The notes under the pieces are model-generated. The model saw only the letters and a program-made list of their open reading frames with translations, was not told the origin of the DNA and did not search any database. Below, piece by piece: positions 8,339 through 11,008 of a stretch of DNA of 11,008 nt. Position 1 is the first letter of the stretch; each line of letters starts with the position of its first letter. The translations under genes and the position numbers were made by a program. Source of the DNA: Deltaproteobacteria bacterium (GTDB taxonomy: Bacteria; Myxococcota; XYA12-FULL-58-9; JAUUZB01); contig JAUUZB010000045.1 of NCBI GenBank assembly GCA_030590185.1, positions 1 through 11,008 on the forward strand, written 5' to 3'.

Positions 8339-9076
8339 TCACTTCGTAGACTCTCGATCAGCAGGAGCCCGGCGGATCTCCAAGATCCAAACGTATCGCC
8401 CGCCCAGGCGCGTCTTGAACGGCGACGGCTCCACGGCTCGTCCGATCACCACGACCTGCGGGCCGACCTCCTCCGCCTCCGGCCGCTTGCCCTCGATCAG
8501 GTAGGTCCCACCACCGGTGGTCTCCAGAACCAGCCAACTCGAGCCCTCGGACTTGCTGCCCGCCTCACCGCTCTGTCGCGTGAACCGGCCCCTGAGCTCG
8601 AGCTCGGGGCCGACGCGCTGGGGATCGGTTTGGGCCTCGCCCTCGGCAGCGCTCAGCGACAGCACGCGCAGGTGCGTGGCACCGAGGGCCTGCCCCCGGG
8701 GCTCGTAGACCTGCCCGACAACCTCGACGCGCAGGCCGTCGAACGGGCGCCACACGGCATGGGGATGATAGGCGATGACGAAGCGCTCGCGATCGCCGTC
8801 TTCACGCTGGAGCCAAACCGCCTGGGATTTTTTGCCTCCAGGCTGGGCGTCGATGGTCAGCCGGGCCGTGAACCGGAGATTGTCTCCGGCGGTGTCGAGG
8901 TCCGGTGCGAGCAATCCCGTTGGTGTCCGTTCCACGGCGGCCTCCTCAGGTGCGGGGATGCGAGGCGTTTGCACCGGAGAGGGGGTGCAGCCCGTCGCCG
9001 CCACCAGTGCCGCGCCGATGGTGAGATTCAGGTACGCCAACACCGCGGATCCTACCGTCCTCGAACGACGCTCCAT
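8339..9076 (-). CDS. Lipoprotein with two OB-fold-like repeats
   Basis: The product is 245 aa. The N-terminus has basic residues (MERRSR), a hydrophobic segment (about residues 11-27) and a lipobox ATGC with Cys30, so it is probably exported and lipidated. Two related beta-rich halves follow, at residues about 67-143 and 156-236. Each has a matching core: GLRVEVVGQVYEP (114-126) and GPQVVVIGRAVEP (205-217), followed by a Gly and a final strand (LRVLSL versus VWILEI). The pattern of G-x-V-x-V-x-G then a strand is typical of OB-fold (nucleic-acid or ligand-binding-like) domains of exported proteins. This is a family-level impression, not a named match. Codon use is strongly G/C at third positions on this strand, which supports it over the long opposite-strand frame. 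The start ATG lacks a clear ribosome site. It is convergent with the operon and divergent from the activator gene. Function unknown. Confidence 0.75.
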   Translation of the reverse strand: MERRSRTVGSAVLAYLNLTIGAALVAATGCTPSPVQTPRIPAPEEAAVERTPTGLLAPDLDTAGDNLRFTARLTIDAQPGGKKSQAVWLQREDGDRERFVIAYHPHAVWRPFDGLRVEVVGQVYEPRGQALGATHLRVLSLSAAEGEAQTDPQRVGPELELRGRFTRQSGEAGSKSEGSSWLVLETTGGGTYLIEGKRPEAEEVGPQVVVIGRAVEPSPFKTRLGGRYVWILEIRRAPADRESTK

Positions 9077-9171
9077 CGTCAGAGCGTACTACGTTTGGAA
9101 CGCCACTGCTCCGATCCTTGTGCTGAGCATCCCCAGGCGGTAAGTGCATCCCCTCAGCCACGGAAGTCGCC
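9077..9171. promoter_or_regulatory. Divergent intergenic region, presumed promoters for the OB-fold lipoprotein and the activator
   Basis: This 95-base gap is the only room for promoters of both flanking genes. No convincing -35/-10 or -24/-12 pair was found. It contains the palindrome CGTA-C-TACG at 9085-9093, and short direct and inverted repeats nearer the activator. A GGAAG ribosome site at 9162-9166 sits 5 bases before the activator ATG. Confidence 0.5.
9122..9158. repeat. Nested short repeats: GCTGAG/CTCAGC inverted repeat and two GCATCCCC direct repeats
   Basis: GCTGAG at 9122-9127 is the reverse complement of CTCAGC at 9153-9158. GCATCCCC occurs at 9127-9134 and 9146-9153, 19 bases apart. 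The set lies just upstream of the activator's ribosome site, so it could be an operator or a weak leader hairpin. The repeats are directly visible. Function is inferred. Confidence 0.4.
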
Positions 9172-10740
9172 ATGCCGAGCTCACCCAACCAACTGGACCT
9201 GACCGCGGATGTAGGCCTGGCCGCCTCCATGGGCGCGACCGTGGAGCGGGTGGATGAGCTGATCGGGGAGGCGATCGACACCCTGGGCAAGCTGGTCCCC
9301 TTTGACCTCGCCACCGTCATGGAATTCGATGGGGATGAGCTGGTGGTGCGCATGGCGCGGGGTGATCTCGCCGGCCCCGGGGTCGATGGCCATCGCCTGA
9401 GGCTGAGCGAATTCCCCGCCATCCGGCGGCTGCTCGACCAGAACCAGGCCCGCGCTTTCACCGAGCACGATCACCGCGACGGCGACGGTGATGCCTTTGA
9501 CGGGGTGCTCGATCTCCCCCACGGCCACGCCTGCATGGTCGTGCCGCTGATCTTCGACGACAAACAGCTCGGCATCATGACCTTCGACCGCAAGGTCTGC
9601 GAGATCTACGACGAACCGGTGGTCGAGCTCGCCGACACCATCGGCAAGCTCCTGGCCATGGCGATGAGCTACGGCGCTCAATCTGCGGTGCTGACCCGCC
9701 TGCGCGCACAGCTCCAGGAGCAGAATCGCCTGCTCAGCGAGAAGGTCGGTGGTCGGCTCGACGCCTGCCGATCGATGGAGGCGAGCCGGAGCATGAAGAT
9801 GATCCGGCTCGTGTACGCGGCGCGGCAGGTCGCACAAACCGACACCCCGGTGTTGATCACCGGCGAAACCGGCACCGGCAAGGAGGTGATGGCCAACGCC
9901 ATCCACGGCTGGAGCGCCCGGGCCGGCCGGCCCATGGTCGGCATCAACTGCGCCGCCCTGCCGCCCAACCTGATCGAGAGCGAGCTTTTCGGCCACGTCA
10001 AGGGGGCCTTCTCCGGCGCCACCAAAAATCGCCTGGGGCGCTTCCAGGCGGCCAACGGCGGCACCCTGCTCTTGGATGAGATCGGGGAGCTCCCCCTCGA
10101 CCTGCAGGCCAAGCTGTTGCGGGTGCTGCAGGAGGGGTGCTTCGAGCCGGTGGGCAGTGATCGCACCGTCCGGGTCAATGTTCGCATCATCGCGGCCACC
10201 AACATCGATCTCCTCACCGCGGTTGGCGAAAGGGCTTTCCGGGAGGATCTCTACTACCGGCTGGCGGTCTTCCCGATCCATCTGCCGCCGCTGCGCGAGC
10301 GGCCCGAGGACATCCCGATCATCGCCGAGAGCTTCCTGCGCTTTCACGCCCGACGCACCGGTCGGGGTCCATGGGAGCTCGACGAAGCGGCCAATCGCTT
10401 TCTCGCCGAGCAGCAGTGGCGCGGTAACGTGCGCGAGCTGACCAATGCCCTGGAGCGTGCAACCATCCTGAGCCCGGGGGCGACCCTCGACCTCGACCCG
10501 GGGGGCGTTGCTGCACCTCCGGCGCTGACGTCACCTCCGGCGGCGCCACAGGGCGATGTCTCGACCCTCGAGGACATGGAGCGGCGCCACATCGAGCGCG
10601 CCCTCACCGCCGCCGATGGCAAGCTCTACGGCACCGGGGGGGCCGCGGAGATGCTCGGCATCAACCCGAACACCCTGCGCAGCCGCATGAAGAAGCTCGG
10701 CCTCGGCGGCGCGCGGAACTTTCGCCAGCGCAAGGCCTGA
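9172..10740 (+). CDS. Sigma-54-dependent transcriptional activator (GAF, AAA+, Fis-type HTH), FhlA-like C-terminus, GAFSGA variant
   Basis: This complete 522-aa bacterial enhancer-binding protein would hydrolyse ATP to remodel sigma-54 RNA polymerase at target promoters. A GAF-type sensor fills about residues 24-176, with strands such as ATVMEFDGDELVVRMA and ACMVVPLIFDDKQLGIMTFDR. A short helical linker (about 172-192) follows. The AAA+ domain has Walker A GETGTGKE (231-238), the sigma-54 contact loop GAFSGA (278-283; the usual form is GAFTGA), Walker B LLLDEIGEL (to about 307), candidate arginine fingers R357 and R363 in REDLYYRL, and sensor II GNVREL (418-423). The C-terminus (from about 484) is an HTH with GGAAEMLGINPNTLRSRMKKLG, close to FhlA/NorR-type activators. 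There is no response-regulator receiver and no kinase next to it, so the signal is probably a small ligand or redox state sensed by the GAF domain. The start ATG has GGAAG 5 bases upstream. Its targets are unknown. Confidence 0.95.
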   Translation: MPSSPNQLDLTADVGLAASMGATVERVDELIGEAIDTLGKLVPFDLATVMEFDGDELVVRMARGDLAGPGVDGHRLRLSEFPAIRRLLDQNQARAFTEHDHRDGDGDAFDGVLDLPHGHACMVVPLIFDDKQLGIMTFDRKVCEIYDEPVVELADTIGKLLAMAMSYGAQSAVLTRLRAQLQEQNRLLSEKVGGRLDACRSMEASRSMKMIRLVYAARQVAQTDTPVLITGETGTGKEVMANAIHGWSARAGRPMVGINCAALPPNLIESELFGHVKGAFSGATKNRLGRFQAANGGTLLLDEIGELPLDLQAKLLRVLQEGCFEPVGSDRTVRVNVRIIAATNIDLLTAVGERAFREDLYYRLAVFPIHLPPLRERPEDIPIIAESFLRFHARRTGRGPWELDEAANRFLAEQQWRGNVRELTNALERATILSPGATLDLDPGGVAAPPALTSPPAAPQGDVSTLEDMERRHIERALTAADGKLYGTGGAAEMLGINPNTLRSRMKKLGLGGARNFRQRKA

Positions 10741-10864
10741 GGCCACGGGCCAAAACCGGCAGGCGCCCCCGCTCGGGCCGAGACCAGGACCCCGCGCCCC
10801 AGAAGGCGACAGCCATGCACCTGGATCTGCTGGTGACCGGGTGTGGCCGGATCTGGCGCCGCTC

Positions 10865-11008
10865 CTACTGCGCCGCGATCACCGCGTGCAGCGCAAAGAG
10901 CGATTCGGCGTCCAGGCTCCCGAAGCGAACGCCGAACTCCCCCGGCCGCTCCGGTCGCGGGTTGACGACCTCTGCGGTGGTCGCGATCGGTCCCGTTGGC
11001 AGTTGGAT
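10865..11008 (-). CDS. Probable PilZ-domain protein, C-terminal fragment (5' end beyond the window)
   Basis: On the minus strand a frame enters from the right edge and ends at a TAG (complement of 10865-10867), giving the last 47 residues. The sequence runs LPTGP, then a strand AEVVNP, then RPGEFGVRFGSLDAES, and a final helix ending AVIAAQ. This layout (LP-x-G, V-strand, PG-x-GVRF, terminal helix) is the C-terminal half of many PilZ domains, including the stand-alone myxobacterial kind. The c-di-GMP-binding RxxxR and D/NxSxxG motifs would lie upstream and cannot be checked. Third codon positions are mostly G or C, which supports it as real. It is convergent with the activator gene. Confidence 0.7.
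   Translation of the reverse strand: MQLPTGPIATTAEVVNPRPERPGEFGVRFGSLDAESLFALHAVIAAQ

Noticed and set aside
9096..9109. Possible sigma-54 promoter, TGG-AACGCCAC-TGC
   Set aside because: Only 9 bases separate the GG and GC elements, instead of the strictly kept 10, and the -12 half is weak.
8279..9202. A 307-codon plus-strand frame antisense to the OB-fold lipoprotein
   Set aside because: It lacks a domain pattern, its composition is that of an opposite-frame shadow in GC-rich DNA, and the minus-strand protein has a signal peptide, lipobox and internal repeat.
9181..10347. A 388-codon minus-strand frame inside the activator gene
   Set aside because: It mirrors the conserved AAA+ coding sequence. 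Its apparent sequence is Asp/Gly/His-rich shadow without domains.
10741..10864. Rho-independent terminator between the activator and the PilZ-like gene
   Set aside because: Only short GC stems (such as CCCG-CT-CGGG and GGCC repeats) with no following T run on either strand.
10814..11008. Plus-strand ATG frame opened after GAAGGCGAC
   Set aside because: It runs to the edge and overlaps the PilZ-like minus-strand frame, with basic/Ser-rich, low-information sequence and no domain pattern.

Overview
The window is dense, very GC-rich coding DNA (about two-thirds G+C by eye, with codons ending mostly in G or C). It looks like the genome of a myxobacterium or close relative (Myxococcota, formerly Deltaproteobacteria). 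The reasons are several large lipoproteins rich in Ig-like, propeller and macroglobulin domains, an Asp-rich calcium-binding-like motif of the DNDGD-x-LDNLLE kind, a GAF/AAA+ sigma-54 activator, and a probable PilZ protein. The assignment is an inference from style. No rRNA, tRNA, transposase, integrase or CRISPR array was seen.

Positions 1-8244 (plus strand) hold three large exported proteins in a row, probably one operon. First is the 3' part of a multidomain surface protein, with a DNDGD motif, Ig/cadherin-like repeats and a beta-propeller-like C-terminal half. Its stop overlaps the start of the second gene by 8 bases. The second is a 956-aa lipoprotein with an SbsA/Big_5-type Ig domain, about four more Ig-like repeats of roughly 107 residues, two PPC-like modules and a CUB-like end. 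After a 48-base gap comes a 790-aa lipoprotein that reads like the N-terminal half of a bacterial alpha-2-macroglobulin and stops before the thioester domain would begin.

Positions 8339-9076 (minus strand) encode a 245-aa lipoprotein with two OB-fold-like repeats, convergent with the operon. A 95-base divergent region (9077-9171) carries short direct and inverted repeats. It leads into a complete sigma-54-dependent activator on the plus strand (9172-10740), with GAF, AAA+ and Fis-type HTH domains, a GAFSGA loop instead of the usual GAFTGA, and an FhlA-like C-terminus. The right edge (10865-11008, minus strand) holds the last 47 codons of a probable PilZ-domain protein.

The three operon proteins appear to act in the cell envelope or at the surface (adhesion, ligand binding, or protease capture or mechanical sensing by the macroglobulin-like protein). 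Whether the activator controls any of these genes cannot be told from the window. No strongly supported new defence or biosynthetic system is visible. The most unusual item is the thioester-less half-macroglobulin lipoprotein encoded with two giant Ig/propeller lipoprotein-like partners.
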